NCBI GenBank assembly: GCA_964582985.1
Contig: CAZOUM010000002.1
Location: 45,479 to 109,478 of the forward strand
Direction of reading: 5' to 3'
From: CAZQYB01 sp964582985
GTDB taxonomy: Bacteria; Planctomycetota; Phycisphaerae; Sedimentisphaerales; Anaerobacaceae
Length of the DNA: 64,000 nucleotides
The notes beneath the pieces were generated by a model. That model had not been told where the DNA came from. It did not search any database and saw only the letters and a program-made list of their open reading frames with translations. Shown here in pieces: positions 17,217 to 26,415 of this stretch (position 1 is the stretch's first letter; every line of letters begins with the position of its first letter). Position numbers and translations under genes: made by a program.

Positions 17217-18155
17217 ATGGAAGATAATGTTGACATTTCGGTTGATTTTGCGGGGATTAGATTAGCGAATCCGGTTTTTACAGCATCGGGGACGTGCGGG
17301 TATGCCGATGAGTTAGCTGATTTTATGGATATAAATCGTCTCGGCGGGTTTGTTACCAAGAGTATCACTGTCAAGCCGAGGAAGGGAAACCCTGCGCCGA
17401 GGATTGTCGAGACCGACTCAGGGATGCTCAATGCAATCGGGCTGGCAAACATCGGTCTGTATAAATTTATAGAGGAGAAATTGCCGATTCTTGAGAAGTT
17501 GTCCCCTGCTGTGTTTGTCAATGTAGCTGGGGAAAGTATCAACGAATACCTCGCTGTTGTGGAGCGCCTCGCATCTGAAAAAGCGATATCGGGATTTGAG
17601 TTGAATATTAGCTGTCCTAACGTAGCTAAAGGTGGGATTGCTTTCGGCACCGACCCTGCACAGGTGGCAAAGATTACTTCGGCGGTGAAAAAGGCTGCCG
17701 GAGAGAAGGTCCTGATGGTCAAGCTGTCCCCCGCCGTTACAAATATCAGCATCATTGCCCGTGCAGCGGTTGAGGCCGGGGCAGATGCGTTGAGTTTGAT
17801 AAATACCTTTACCGCGATGGTTATAGATATTGAAACGCACAAGCCGGTTCTGGCAAATAAGACAGGAGGATTGTCGGGCCCAGCCATAAAACCGATAGCC
17901 GTACATTTGGTTAATAAGGTCTACGACGAGGTCACCAAAAGCCGCGGCATACCCATTTTGGGCGTGGGCGGAATCATGACCGCTTCGGATGCCATCGAGT
18001 TTATTATCGCAGGGGCATCGGCTGTGGGTGTTGGCACGGCGAATCTTATTGAGCCGGGCTGCGCGGCAAAAATCGTTGAAGGTATAAAAAACTATTGTGC
18101 CCGCAAAAAAATGGCCAACATCAAAGAATTGATAGGGACGCTTCAAGACAGTTAA
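17217..18155 (+). CDS. pyrD: Dihydroorotate dehydrogenase, type 1B catalytic subunit
   Basis: 312 residues, cytoplasmic FMN barrel. 'ANPVFTASGTCGY' near the N-terminus, catalytic Cys loop 'ELNISCPNV', 'VKLSPAVTNI' with the FMN-binding Lys, and 'ILGVGGIMTASDAIEFIIAG' for phosphate binding. A Cys rather than Ser as catalytic base is the class 1 mark. It works with PyrK in pyrimidine synthesis. The next gene starts one base after its stop. Confidence 0.94.
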   Translation: MEDNVDISVDFAGIRLANPVFTASGTCGYADELADFMDINRLGGFVTKSITVKPRKGNPAPRIVETDSGMLNAIGLANIGLYKFIEEKLPILEKLSPAVFVNVAGESINEYLAVVERLASEKAISGFELNISCPNVAKGGIAFGTDPAQVAKITSAVKKAAGEKVLMVKLSPAVTNISIIARAAVEAGADALSLINTFTAMVIDIETHKPVLANKTGGLSGPAIKPIAVHLVNKVYDEVTKSRGIPILGVGGIMTASDAIEFIIAGASAVGVGTANLIEPGCAAKIVEGIKNYCARKKMANIKELIGTLQDS

Positions 18156-18156
18156 T

Positions 18157-19353
18157 ATGGCTAAGGATATGGAAAAACTTTATGCCGAACGGCTGAAGCG
18201 ATATGTTACTGCGATGCGCAATGAAAAGCCGGACCGGATTCCTATTCGTCCCTTTGTTGCCGAATTTACAGCTAAATACGCTGGGTACACCTGCCAGGAG
18301 GTAACGCACGATTTCGAGAAGGCCTTTGCTGCCGCCCGCAAATGTGCTGCTGATTTTGATTGGGACGCCGTCGTCGCTAATATGGTTTATGTGTGGACGG
18401 GGCTAACGCAGGCCATTGGAATGAAATACTACGCAGTTCCCGGAATTGATGTGCCACCCAATACCGGCTTTCAGTACCTTGAGCCGCCGGAAGAAAAGGC
18501 CTTTATGAAGCCGGACGAATACGACCAGCTAATCGAGGACCCGACAGGTTTTTTGTTTAACGTCTGGCTGCCGCGCGTTTCGGCCGAGGTCACCGCGACA
18601 GGTGAGCCGTCGACATATCGCAACAATCTATCTTTTGTAAAAGGCGGGATGGCAATGCTCTCGTACTTCAACGCGTTCGGAAAACAGAATGAACTGCTGC
18701 GTTCCGAGTGCGGCACGGTCTCGGCTATCTCAGGAATCCTCAAGGCGCCTTTCGATATTCTCGCCGACAAGCTGCGCGGGTACATCGGCCTGACTATCGA
18801 TTTGTTCGAGCGGCCGGACAAGGTCCTCGCCGCTTGTGAAGCCCTTATGCCGCACTTAACGCACGTGGCCCTTTCGGGCGCAGACCCCGACAAGAACGTA
18901 CCCGTCGGGCTATGGATGCATCGGGGATGCGTGCCTTTTGTCTCGCGGGAGCACTTTGACAAATTTTATTGGCCAACACTCAAGCCCATTATCGAGGAAA
19001 TATGGAGCCATGGCCATCAGGTTTTATTTTATGCTGAGGGCGACTGGAATGCACATTTGAAATCCTTTGCTGAGCTGCCGGACCAGTCAATAGTTTATCA
19101 CGTTGATATGGCAGACATCTTTGAGGCGCACAAAGCAATTGGGCACAAGTTCTGCCTCAGTGGCGGCATACCAAATTTCCTGTTAGCCTACGGCACAGAG
19201 GAAGAAGTGCGCGACCATTGCAAGAAAGTTATTGACGGCGTGGCGCGAGACGGTGGCTACATTATGGACGCCAGCGCCATTATCCAGAACGATGCCAAGG
19301 TTGAAAATGTCAAGGCTATGACTGAGTTCACCCGTGAGTATGGTGTGTACTGA
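18157..19353 (+). CDS. Uroporphyrinogen decarboxylase (URO-D) family protein
   Basis: 398 residues. The TIM-barrel URO-D fold is indicated by 'YAERLKRYVTAMRNEKPDRIPI' at the N-terminus, 'VLFYAEGDWNAHLKSF' in the middle and 'GGIPNFLLAYGTEEEVRDHC' near the end, as in methyltransferase-like URO-D homologues (MtaA/CmuA group). True HemE residues are not evident, so this is probably a corrinoid-linked methyltransferase or unknown decarboxylase rather than haem synthesis. Start is directly after the pyrD stop. Confidence 0.72.
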   Translation: MAKDMEKLYAERLKRYVTAMRNEKPDRIPIRPFVAEFTAKYAGYTCQEVTHDFEKAFAAARKCAADFDWDAVVANMVYVWTGLTQAIGMKYYAVPGIDVPPNTGFQYLEPPEEKAFMKPDEYDQLIEDPTGFLFNVWLPRVSAEVTATGEPSTYRNNLSFVKGGMAMLSYFNAFGKQNELLRSECGTVSAISGILKAPFDILADKLRGYIGLTIDLFERPDKVLAACEALMPHLTHVALSGADPDKNVPVGLWMHRGCVPFVSREHFDKFYWPTLKPIIEEIWSHGHQVLFYAEGDWNAHLKSFAELPDQSIVYHVDMADIFEAHKAIGHKFCLSGGIPNFLLAYGTEEEVRDHCKKVIDGVARDGGYIMDASAIIQNDAKVENVKAMTEFTREYGVY

Positions 19354-19393
19354 TTGAAATTGCCGTATAACCGATAAGCGAGGAGTTATTCGA

Positions 19394-19564
19394 ATGTCTG
19401 AAAAAGAGAAACAAAAACTAAAACCAGGTGTGTGCATCCCCTGGGAGCAGAAAAAGAAGGAACTGCCTCAGATTTCGGGAGACGAAGAACTCATCAAAAA
19501 AGTATGGGAAGATATTGACGCACTGGGCTATCTCTACATCTGGCAGTGTCTGCTCTCGTTCTAA
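19394..19564 (+). CDS. Small protein of 56 aa, unknown
   Basis: Starts MSEKEKQKLKPGVCIPWEQ after AGGAG with 8-base spacing, and ends in 'LGYLYIWQCLLSF'. Charged N-terminal half, hydrophobic aromatic C-terminus with two Cys in total. It sits between the URO-D gene and a Gfo/Idh/MocA gene on the same strand. Good translation signals favour a real gene; I do not recognise it. Confidence 0.5.
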   Translation: MSEKEKQKLKPGVCIPWEQKKKELPQISGDEELIKKVWEDIDALGYLYIWQCLLSF

Positions 19565-19587
19565 GAGAGCTTTTAGGAGAAGACTCA

Positions 19588-20844
19588 ATGACGGAAAAAC
19601 GAAAAGTTTCAGTCACAGATAGGAAACAGAGGCAAATTACCCGTCGCGGGTTCATCGCCGGTGCTGGCGCGGCCGCTCTATCGTTTACGATAGCCAAACC
19701 GAAGCTTGTTCGGGGAACAGAGGCCAACTCAAAGATAAGATTGGGAATGATCGGCTGTGGTGGTCGTGGGAAGTGGATTGCCAATCTGTTCACCGAGCAC
19801 GGCGGATACGAAATCGTAGCCGCGGCGGATTACTTCCAGGACAGAGTCGATGCCTTGGGAGAAAAGTTCAATGTAGACCCGGCCCGTCGCTACACGGGCC
19901 TGTTGTGTTACCGCAGGCTTCTGAAACAAAAGCTCGATGCCGTAGCAATCGAAAGTCCGCCATATTTCCATCCAGAGCAGGCCGCGGCCGCTGTGGATGC
20001 CGGTCGTCACGTATATCTTGCCAAGCCCATTGCGGTCGACGTGCCGGGTTGCCACACTATCGCCGAGAGTGGCAAGAGAGCTTCAGCGAACAAACTTTGC
20101 TTCCTCGTCGATTTCCAGACCCGCGCCAATGAGTTTTATCGTGAGGCGCTCAAGCGCATCCATGAAGGTGCGCTCGGCCGGTTCGCTTTCGGCGAGGCAA
20201 GCTACCATACGGGCGGCACGTGGGGCGGCCAAGAGAAATTTCTCAAGGACAGCCCGGCCAATCCGGAGAATCGTCTGCGGGCCTGGGGTTTGGACCGTAC
20301 ACTGTCGGGAGATATCATTACCGAGCAAAATATTCACGCCCTGGACGTTGCCAGTTGGATTATGAATGAGCCACCGATATATGCTGTCGGTACAGGCGGA
20401 CGAAAGGTGCGAACGGTCCGCACCTGTTGGGACCATTTCGCGGTGCTCTTCCAATATCCAAATAATGTCGGCATCACCTTCAGTTCAAAGCAATTTAAGG
20501 GACACGGCAGTCAACCTGATGGGATTAGAAACCGGATGTTCGGGTCCAAAGGTGTTCTCGAGACCGAATATGGCGGAACGGTCATTATACGCGGCGAGAA
20601 TTTCTATCGCGGCGGCAAAACTCCTGGGATATACAAAGAAGGTGCTGTCACTAACATTGCAACTTTCCATAAGGAGATTGTTAGTGGACACTTTGATAAT
20701 CCGACCGTCGAACCTAGTGTTCGCAGTAACCTGGTGACGATTCTTGGACGAACTGCTGCGTACACAGGCCAACGGATATACTGGGACAAACTGACCAAGA
20801 GCACCGAGAAGCTCGAAGCAGACCTTCGCGGTCTCAAGGCATGA
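19588..20844 (+). CDS. Tat-exported Gfo/Idh/MocA family oxidoreductase
   Basis: 418 residues from ATG 19588 (AGGAGA upstream). N-terminal twin-arginine signal 'ITRRGFIAGAGAAALSF' predicts export in folded form with NAD(P) bound. Rossmann motif 'IRLGMIGCGGRGKWIA' and the sugar-dehydrogenase 'KPIAVDVPGC' (family EKP motif, here AKP). The C-terminal domain carries 'GGTWGGQEKF' and 'DRTLSGDIITEQNIHALD'. Substrate unknown; secreted members are common in Planctomycetota and Bacteroidota and act on sugars. A second family member follows after 10 bases. Confidence 0.85.
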   Translation: MTEKRKVSVTDRKQRQITRRGFIAGAGAAALSFTIAKPKLVRGTEANSKIRLGMIGCGGRGKWIANLFTEHGGYEIVAAADYFQDRVDALGEKFNVDPARRYTGLLCYRRLLKQKLDAVAIESPPYFHPEQAAAAVDAGRHVYLAKPIAVDVPGCHTIAESGKRASANKLCFLVDFQTRANEFYREALKRIHEGALGRFAFGEASYHTGGTWGGQEKFLKDSPANPENRLRAWGLDRTLSGDIITEQNIHALDVASWIMNEPPIYAVGTGGRKVRTVRTCWDHFAVLFQYPNNVGITFSSKQFKGHGSQPDGIRNRMFGSKGVLETEYGGTVIIRGENFYRGGKTPGIYKEGAVTNIATFHKEIVSGHFDNPTVEPSVRSNLVTILGRTAAYTGQRIYWDKLTKSTEKLEADLRGLKA

Positions 20845-20854
20845 AAGATTTTGG

Positions 20855-22174
20855 ATGATAGAAAAAGTGGTCACGCGCCGAAGTTTTCTGAAAAAAACCG
20901 CAGGTTTCGCCGCTGGTACGATAGGATTTCCTTATTTTGTTCCATCGGCGGCTTTAGGTAAGGCCGGGGCAGTCGCACCGAGCAACCGGATTACACTCGG
21001 CTTTATCGGGGTCGGAAGTCACGGCACAAGCATAAATCTTAGGACCTTTCTGGGCAATTCAGATGCGCAGGCGCTTGCCGTTTGTGATGTGGATTCCAGC
21101 CATCTCGAACAGGCCGAAAAAATAGTGAATGGGCAATATGCCAACAACAAAATAAGTGGGACATACAAAAGCTGTGCCGTTTACAAAGACTTCAGAGAGA
21201 TAATAGCACGAAGTGACATCGATGCAGTAGTGATTTCCACGCCGGACCATTGGCACGCTCTGATTTCGGTAATAGCGGCCAGAGCAGGCAAGGATGTGTT
21301 TTGTGAAAAGCCCACGCTGACCGTGCACGAGGGTCGTGTCGTCAGCGACACCATAAAACGCTACAACCGCATCTATCAGACGGCGTCAGAAAACCGGTCG
21401 GTGTACGTATATCATCGCATGTGTGAGCTGGTACGCAACGGCCGGATTGGTAAGCTGCGCACTATCCGGGTGGGGCTACGGAGCGGTCCGAACAGGCCCG
21501 GTGACCCGACACCTATGCCCGTGCCCGAGTATTTGGATTACGATATGTGGCTGGGGCCCGCACCCTGGGCGCCATATACCAAGGACCGTCTTCATTATGA
21601 ATGGCGGTGGATTCTTGATTACTCGGGCGGGCAGCTAACCGACTGGGGCGCCCACCTTGTCAACATCGCACAATGGGCAAATGACACCGACCACACCGGC
21701 CCCGTCACAGTCGAAGGAAAAGGCCAGTTCGGCAAAGCAGGGCTCTACAATACCGCGACGAAATACGAAATCGAATACGAATATGCCAATGGTGTCAAGC
21801 TGTTCATTTCATCCGGCACGCCGAGCATACGATTTGAGGGAACAGATGGATGGATAGGTAATCACGGCTGGACGGCGGCTTTGCAGGCGGAACCCAGGTC
21901 TATACTGGACTCGATAATCGGGCCGAACGAAAACCATCTATACACGTGCCGTGGGGGTGAGCAGCGCAATTTTCTCGATTGCGTAAAATCCCGGAAGCCT
22001 TGTTACTACACGGCGGAAAGTGGCCACCGAACCTTCACAATAACGCATATCGGAAACATCTCAATGATGCTTGGCAGGAAGTTGCAATGGAACCCTGACA
22101 ACGAACGTTTTATTAATGATGATACCGCCAACCGTATGCTGTCACGCGCAATGCGCAGCCCATGGCACCTTTAG
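20855..22174 (+). CDS. Tat-exported Gfo/Idh/MocA family oxidoreductase (second copy)
   Basis: 439 residues. Tat signal 'VTRRSFLKKTAGFAAG' at the N-terminus, Rossmann 'ITLGFIGVGSHGTS', 'STPDHWHALISVIAARAGK' and 'CEKPTLTVHEGR' (catalytic Lys of the EKP motif), then 'YDMWLGPAPWAPY' and 'GGQLTDWGAHLVNIAQW', typical of the exported subfamily. It differs clearly from the copy upstream, so the pair is not a recent duplication. Likely an exported NAD(P)-dependent sugar oxidoreductase or an aldose-aldose type enzyme; substrate not predictable. Confidence 0.86.
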   Translation: MIEKVVTRRSFLKKTAGFAAGTIGFPYFVPSAALGKAGAVAPSNRITLGFIGVGSHGTSINLRTFLGNSDAQALAVCDVDSSHLEQAEKIVNGQYANNKISGTYKSCAVYKDFREIIARSDIDAVVISTPDHWHALISVIAARAGKDVFCEKPTLTVHEGRVVSDTIKRYNRIYQTASENRSVYVYHRMCELVRNGRIGKLRTIRVGLRSGPNRPGDPTPMPVPEYLDYDMWLGPAPWAPYTKDRLHYEWRWILDYSGGQLTDWGAHLVNIAQWANDTDHTGPVTVEGKGQFGKAGLYNTATKYEIEYEYANGVKLFISSGTPSIRFEGTDGWIGNHGWTAALQAEPRSILDSIIGPNENHLYTCRGGEQRNFLDCVKSRKPCYYTAESGHRTFTITHIGNISMMLGRKLQWNPDNERFINDDTANRMLSRAMRSPWHL

Positions 22175-22237
22175 CAAAAGGTAAAGAACTTATAGGTACG
22201 GTGCAAGGTACAAAAGAACATGGTAAGGAAAAACCCA

Positions 22238-24871
22238 ATGAAAAAAGAAAGTTGCCTGTCTTTGTGCGTCGCATTTGCAGTTTGTGTGGTTTCCTGCAGT
22301 CTAATCAGCAATGAAACCAGTCGCTCCAAAGCGTATTCAAAAAAAGCAACCTGGCAGGAGGCTATGGTCGCATCTCGAGCAAAACTGTCTGGGTTAATTG
22401 ACAAACAAAAACGCGCCTTGCAAACCATTGAATTTGAGCCGTGGTACGTTGCCGGGCCGATTAAGGGCGGAAAATTCACAGACACGTCTTTCGCCGAGAA
22501 GCCCGTTGACCTCAAGGCCACCGACAGCAGCGGCAAACCTGTCTGGCAAAAGAATATCAATATAAAGGACGGCGAAATCTACAGACAAGAGCACAGAACC
22601 GGACTGGTCGAACCGGTCTATCTTCATCGCCGCATCAAGGTGAAAACGAATCTCAACTTGACGGCGAGCATTGGCAGCAAGAACACGTTGGAAGTATGGC
22701 TGAACGGCCGAGAGATTCTGACGAGCATAAAAGAGCAGGGCCTCGGAAGAGGTCGGCACTTGGTCCATCTGAATTTGAAAAAAGGTGCTAATGAACTGCT
22801 TGTCAGGGTTTTCAATTGGAAAAGAAGGTGGGAGTTCTATTTCTCGCCTGCTCCGAATCCGGCCCTGAAGCAGTGGCGGCAAATCAAGCAGGATTTCCCT
22901 GCTGAGTCACGTTGGATGGAAAAGGACCTGGGACTGGATGGGGGCCTGGCGTGGCTTGGCCGGCGTGAGAGCACAGAGCTTGAAGAAAAAATGATAAAGG
23001 CAGCGCTAGATGAAATTAAACCACTGGGCGAGTCACTGCGCAAAGAACTGCAAAATCTTTCAAGTTCAGGGACACCTCCTGGGCACAAACAGTGGCTTGA
23101 TATGTATGTCAAAGCCTGCCAGTTACGAGAGCAGATTCAGGAATTGAATGCGCAAAAAACGCGCGTCTTGACGCTGAGAGGGGCAGCTCAGCATCTTGCG
23201 GTGTCGGACCCGCAGAAAAAGACCTGGACAGCCGAATATCTTAAGAAACTCCAGGCTTTTGAAAAAAGACTGGAAAGGATGAGGGCATCGCTTGACATGC
23301 ATGAAAAAGATGCAACACGAAAGCTCATCTCAATCAAGAGTGAAAGTCAGAAGCTGCACCGAGAGCTGATAATTAACCAGTCCTGTCAGTTTGCGCATAA
23401 AGGTGCTTTCGTTCTTCATAGCAAGCGGTTCACGAAATATGTCGAGGCGTTCAACTCGGCAGATGCAGAAACCATTGTCAATTTCATCCCCAACGCCATA
23501 GCCTGGGACTGGATGAAAGCAAACATCCCGCTGTTTGATTGCCCCGACAAAAAGTTCGAGCAGATTTATTACTACAGGTGGTGGACCTTCCGCAAGCACA
23601 TTAAATATACGCCTGACGGTTACGTGCTCACGGAGTTTTTAGCTCCTGTCGGACATTCGGGCAGATACAACACCATAAGCTGTGCATTAGGGCACCACAT
23701 CTACGAAGGAAGATGGCTACATAACCAGCAGTATATGGATGATTACATCTTGTTCTGGTACCGAGGCAATCAAGGCAAACCTATGGAACATCTTCACAGG
23801 TATAGTAACTGGACGCCGTATGCCATATACAGACGCTATCTTGTGAAGAAAAACCGCGAATTCATTGAAGATTTGCTCGATGATTTCATCCACGATGTCA
23901 AGGCGTGGGAGAAGGAGCGAGGCGTTCCGAGCGGGATGTTCTGGCAGCATGATGTTTGGGATGGTGGAGAGGAATCCATCAGCGGCTCAAGGACAAAGAA
24001 GCACATCCGGCCGACAATCAATAGCTACATGTACAGCAGCTATTGGGCAATCGCTGAAGTTGCAAAAATGGCCGGCAGAAATGATGTGGCCCGGAAGTAT
24101 TCGCAAAAGGCTGATGAACTGAAGTCATCAGTTCAAGAACAGCTTTGGGATAGTGGGGCCAAATTTTTCAAAGTCCGTCTTGAAAGCGGGCCCTTGTCCG
24201 ATGCTCGTGAGGCGATTGGTTTTATCCCGTGGTATTTCAATCTGCCCGACGCCGGCTACGAACAAGCCTGGCGGCAAATACTTGACGCAAAGGGATTCAG
24301 GGCACCAATGGGGCTTACCACCGCTGAGCGCAGACACCCTGCTTTTAGAAGTCACGGTGTCGGGACGTGTGAATGGGATGGTGCAATCTGGCCGTTCTCC
24401 AGCTCTCAAACGCTTGTGGCTTTGGCAAACGTGTTGCGGAATTATCGGCAGACTTATGTAACCAAGAAAGATTATTTTGACGCCCTCGTGATATATGCTC
24501 GTTCGCATGATAGAAATGGTAAGCCCTACATAGGTGAATACATTGACGAAAACACGGGCGAATGGCTGACACCTGATTCCGACAGAAGCAGATTCTACAA
24601 TCATTCTACTTTTTGCGATTTGGTTATTACAGGTCTTGCCGGACTTGTGCCTCGCGATGATAATATAGTCGAGGTCACCCCCCTGCTGCCGACCGATACC
24701 TGGGAATGGTTCTGTCTTGACAACGTTCATTATCACGGGCGAACTATCACGATTCTGTGGGACAAGAACGGGACAAAATACAAGAAGGGAAAAGGACTGC
24801 ATATTTACGCAGACGGAAAGGAGATTGCGCACTCGGATGCACTTGGTCGCGTTACGGGAAAGCTACCCTGA
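22238..24871 (+). CDS. Large exported MGH1-type (alpha/alpha)6 glycoside hydrolase
   Basis: 877 residues from ATG 22238 (AAGGA upstream). The signal ends 'VCVVSC', suggesting a lipoprotein. Residues ~60-230 form a beta-rich N-domain ('EPWYVAGPIKGG', 'GANELLVRVFNWKRRWEFYFSP'), residues ~230-380 a charged helical linker, and residues ~400-850 an (alpha/alpha)6 barrel with 'FWQHDVWDGGEESISGSR', 'GTCEWDGAIWPFSSSQ' and 'YNHSTFCDLVITGLAGL'. The 'EW.G..WPF' stretch matches GH63/MGH1-type hydrolases of trehalase fold. With a rhamnose mutarotase gene downstream, an alpha-linked plant glycan is plausible; the family is not certain. Confidence 0.75.
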   Translation: MKKESCLSLCVAFAVCVVSCSLISNETSRSKAYSKKATWQEAMVASRAKLSGLIDKQKRALQTIEFEPWYVAGPIKGGKFTDTSFAEKPVDLKATDSSGKPVWQKNINIKDGEIYRQEHRTGLVEPVYLHRRIKVKTNLNLTASIGSKNTLEVWLNGREILTSIKEQGLGRGRHLVHLNLKKGANELLVRVFNWKRRWEFYFSPAPNPALKQWRQIKQDFPAESRWMEKDLGLDGGLAWLGRRESTELEEKMIKAALDEIKPLGESLRKELQNLSSSGTPPGHKQWLDMYVKACQLREQIQELNAQKTRVLTLRGAAQHLAVSDPQKKTWTAEYLKKLQAFEKRLERMRASLDMHEKDATRKLISIKSESQKLHRELIINQSCQFAHKGAFVLHSKRFTKYVEAFNSADAETIVNFIPNAIAWDWMKANIPLFDCPDKKFEQIYYYRWWTFRKHIKYTPDGYVLTEFLAPVGHSGRYNTISCALGHHIYEGRWLHNQQYMDDYILFWYRGNQGKPMEHLHRYSNWTPYAIYRRYLVKKNREFIEDLLDDFIHDVKAWEKERGVPSGMFWQHDVWDGGEESISGSRTKKHIRPTINSYMYSSYWAIAEVAKMAGRNDVARKYSQKADELKSSVQEQLWDSGAKFFKVRLESGPLSDAREAIGFIPWYFNLPDAGYEQAWRQILDAKGFRAPMGLTTAERRHPAFRSHGVGTCEWDGAIWPFSSSQTLVALANVLRNYRQTYVTKKDYFDALVIYARSHDRNGKPYIGEYIDENTGEWLTPDSDRSRFYNHSTFCDLVITGLAGLVPRDDNIVEVTPLLPTDTWEWFCLDNVHYHGRTITILWDKNGTKYKKGKGLHIYADGKEIAHSDALGRVTGKLP

Positions 24872-24945
24872 TTTATATATAATGGCGAGATAGGACTGGT
24901 TCCCATTGAGTGCTGATTTTGTAAACTTTTTGAAAGGGAAGGAAA

Positions 24946-25368
24946 ATGACAAGAGCAAGTAGATTAGTTATGATGGTGACGTTGGCAGCGGTGGTTGTGA
25001 TTGTCAACGGCTGTGGACGACAGAAAGATGGACAACAGAAAGTTAAGCGTGTGGGGATGATAATCGGAATCAGGCCGGCGAAAATAGCAGAATACAAAGA
25101 GCTGCACGCCGATTCCAAGCCCGGCGTTCGCGACCTGCTCAACAAATACCACATGCACAATTTCTCAATCTTTCTGCACAAGATTGAAGGCAAGTGGTAT
25201 GAGTTTGGTTATTACGAGTACACCGGTGATGACTTTGAAGCGGATATGGCAAAACTGGCGGCCGAACCGCGCAACACAGAATGGCTGAAATTGTGCGACC
25301 CCATGCAACTTCCGCTCAAAGGCGAGAAATCCTGGGCCGTAATGGAGCAGGTTTACTATAACAAATAG
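24946..25368 (+). CDS. L-rhamnose mutarotase family protein with lipoprotein signal
   Basis: 140 residues. A signal peptide ends in lipobox VNGC near residue 22. The mature ~110 residues match the RhaM/DUF718 dimeric alpha-beta barrel: 'IIGIRPAKIAEYKELHAD', 'HNFSIFLHKIEGKWYEFGYYEY', 'DDFEADMAKLAAEPRNTEW'. RhaM interconverts alpha and beta L-rhamnose and is normally cytoplasmic, so the lipid anchor is unusual. Follows the large hydrolase by 74 bases. GGGAAGGA precedes the ATG. Strong family call, activity on rhamnose inferred. Confidence 0.83.
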   Translation: MTRASRLVMMVTLAAVVVIVNGCGRQKDGQQKVKRVGMIIGIRPAKIAEYKELHADSKPGVRDLLNKYHMHNFSIFLHKIEGKWYEFGYYEYTGDDFEADMAKLAAEPRNTEWLKLCDPMQLPLKGEKSWAVMEQVYYNK

Positions 25369-25385
25369 GCTGTTCTTCCTGCGGA

Positions 25386-25588
25386 ATGGAGGTGCGCATC
25401 AAAACACATCTGCGAAACATATTTTTTGCGCTCTTAGTATTGCCAGCAGCGTTTTGCTTACGCTCGAACGCGGCAAGAGCTTCCGCTTTGGACATACACG
25501 CACCCTCCAGGGCAGCGACCTGATTGTCTGGCTCAAAACCGAGTCCGACAGACCGATGGTCATTGAACTCGCTCGTTCAGCTGACTAA
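25386..25588 (+). pseudogene. Possible frameshifted small exported protein
   Basis: One frame begins MEVRIKTHLRNIFFALLVL, looks like a signal peptide ending near 'AARA', and stops at 25523. A second frame continues with protein-like sequence 'LERGKSFRFGHTRTLQGSD' and 'VWLKTESDRPMVIELARS' to a stop at 25588. The two could be one gene broken by a single indel. The remainder of the gap to 25808 shows nothing I can name. Confidence 0.28.
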
Positions 25589-25808
25589 CAGCGATTTGTC
25601 ATCAAGACCCAAAGCAGTCTGACAGCACTTTCGACCCTCAATTACAATGAACCTCAATCGATAATCTAAGGTATATAATTTAGTTTTATCGCTGAGCCGG
25701 CAAATTAGATAGTGCATTAACTGTTATCTTTGGTAATATAGGAGCGGTTGCAAAAGCGTTTGGTCAGAAATTCTGCTATCATAAACAAAAAAATACGGCG
25801 GGTCAGAA

Positions 25809-26111
25809 ATGGAAACTCTCAAGCTATTATGTGACTATTTTCCGACGGCGGTTTTTACCGGCAAGTGCCTCGTCTTTGTTAGCGAGGACTGGCGTGTCGA
25901 ACTAACCGAGCATAAAGACAGCGATTTCAGCAAAGCCGACGCTCAGCCGTCTGTTATCCGCGTTCGGATATTCAAGAAAGCACTGGATGGTGAATTGGTT
26001 GGCGGCCACTACGAGGATTTTCAGCTTGCGTCACTTAACCAACTTGCTGAGCAGATTGAAAAGTACGTGCAAATGGCGATTGGGGCCAACCTCAGAGAAA
26101 ATATTGAGTAA
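25809..26111 (+). CDS. Conserved hypothetical, 100 aa
   Basis: Starts METLKLLCDYFPTAVFTG; no signal peptide. Mixed alpha/beta composition with 'WRVELTEHKDSDF' and 'AEQIEKYVQMAIG'. Its stop overlaps the probable TTG start of the DUF167 gene, so the two are translationally linked. I do not recognise the family. Confidence 0.6.
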   Translation: METLKLLCDYFPTAVFTGKCLVFVSEDWRVELTEHKDSDFSKADAQPSVIRVRIFKKALDGELVGGHYEDFQLASLNQLAEQIEKYVQMAIGANLRENIE

Positions 26112-26415
26112 TAAAACGATTCAAGAAGTTGACGTGGGAGTGGTTTTTTCGGCAAAGGTTGTGCCGGGCAGCAGTAAAACTGCTGTTTGCGGCCTGTTCG
26201 ATGGGATGGTCAAGTTCAAGGTCGCAGCAGCACCGCAAAAAGGAAAAGCCAATCAGTCCCTCATTGAATTTCTCGCGAAATGGCTCGGTGTAAAGAAAAA
26301 CGCCGTCAGCATAATCTCCGGCCAGACCACTCCAGTCAAACATGTGCAGGTTCAGGGCGTTTCGCGCGAGACACTGTTAGAAAAACTGAATTTGAATAAG
26401 CAGGATCCAGATTGA
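26104..26415 (+). CDS. DUF167 / YggU family protein
   Basis: 103 residues from the TTG at 26104, which overlaps the preceding stop by 8 bases; GTG codons at 26131 and 26137 are alternatives. The family core is clear: 'KVVPGSSKTAVCGLFDG', 'KFKVAAAPQKGKANQSLIEFLAKWLGV' and 'VSIISGQTTPVKHVQV'. Small conserved bacterial protein of unknown biochemical role. The MATE gene begins inside its stop codon (TGATG), indicating an operon. Confidence 0.85.
   Translation: MSNKTIQEVDVGVVFSAKVVPGSSKTAVCGLFDGMVKFKVAAAPQKGKANQSLIEFLAKWLGVKKNAVSIISGQTTPVKHVQVQGVSRETLLEKLNLNKQDPD

Noticed and set aside
18157..19353. URO-D family protein considered as HemE
   Set aside because: N-terminal Arg/Asp motif of true HemE is not visible and the middle region resembles methyltransferase-type homologues.
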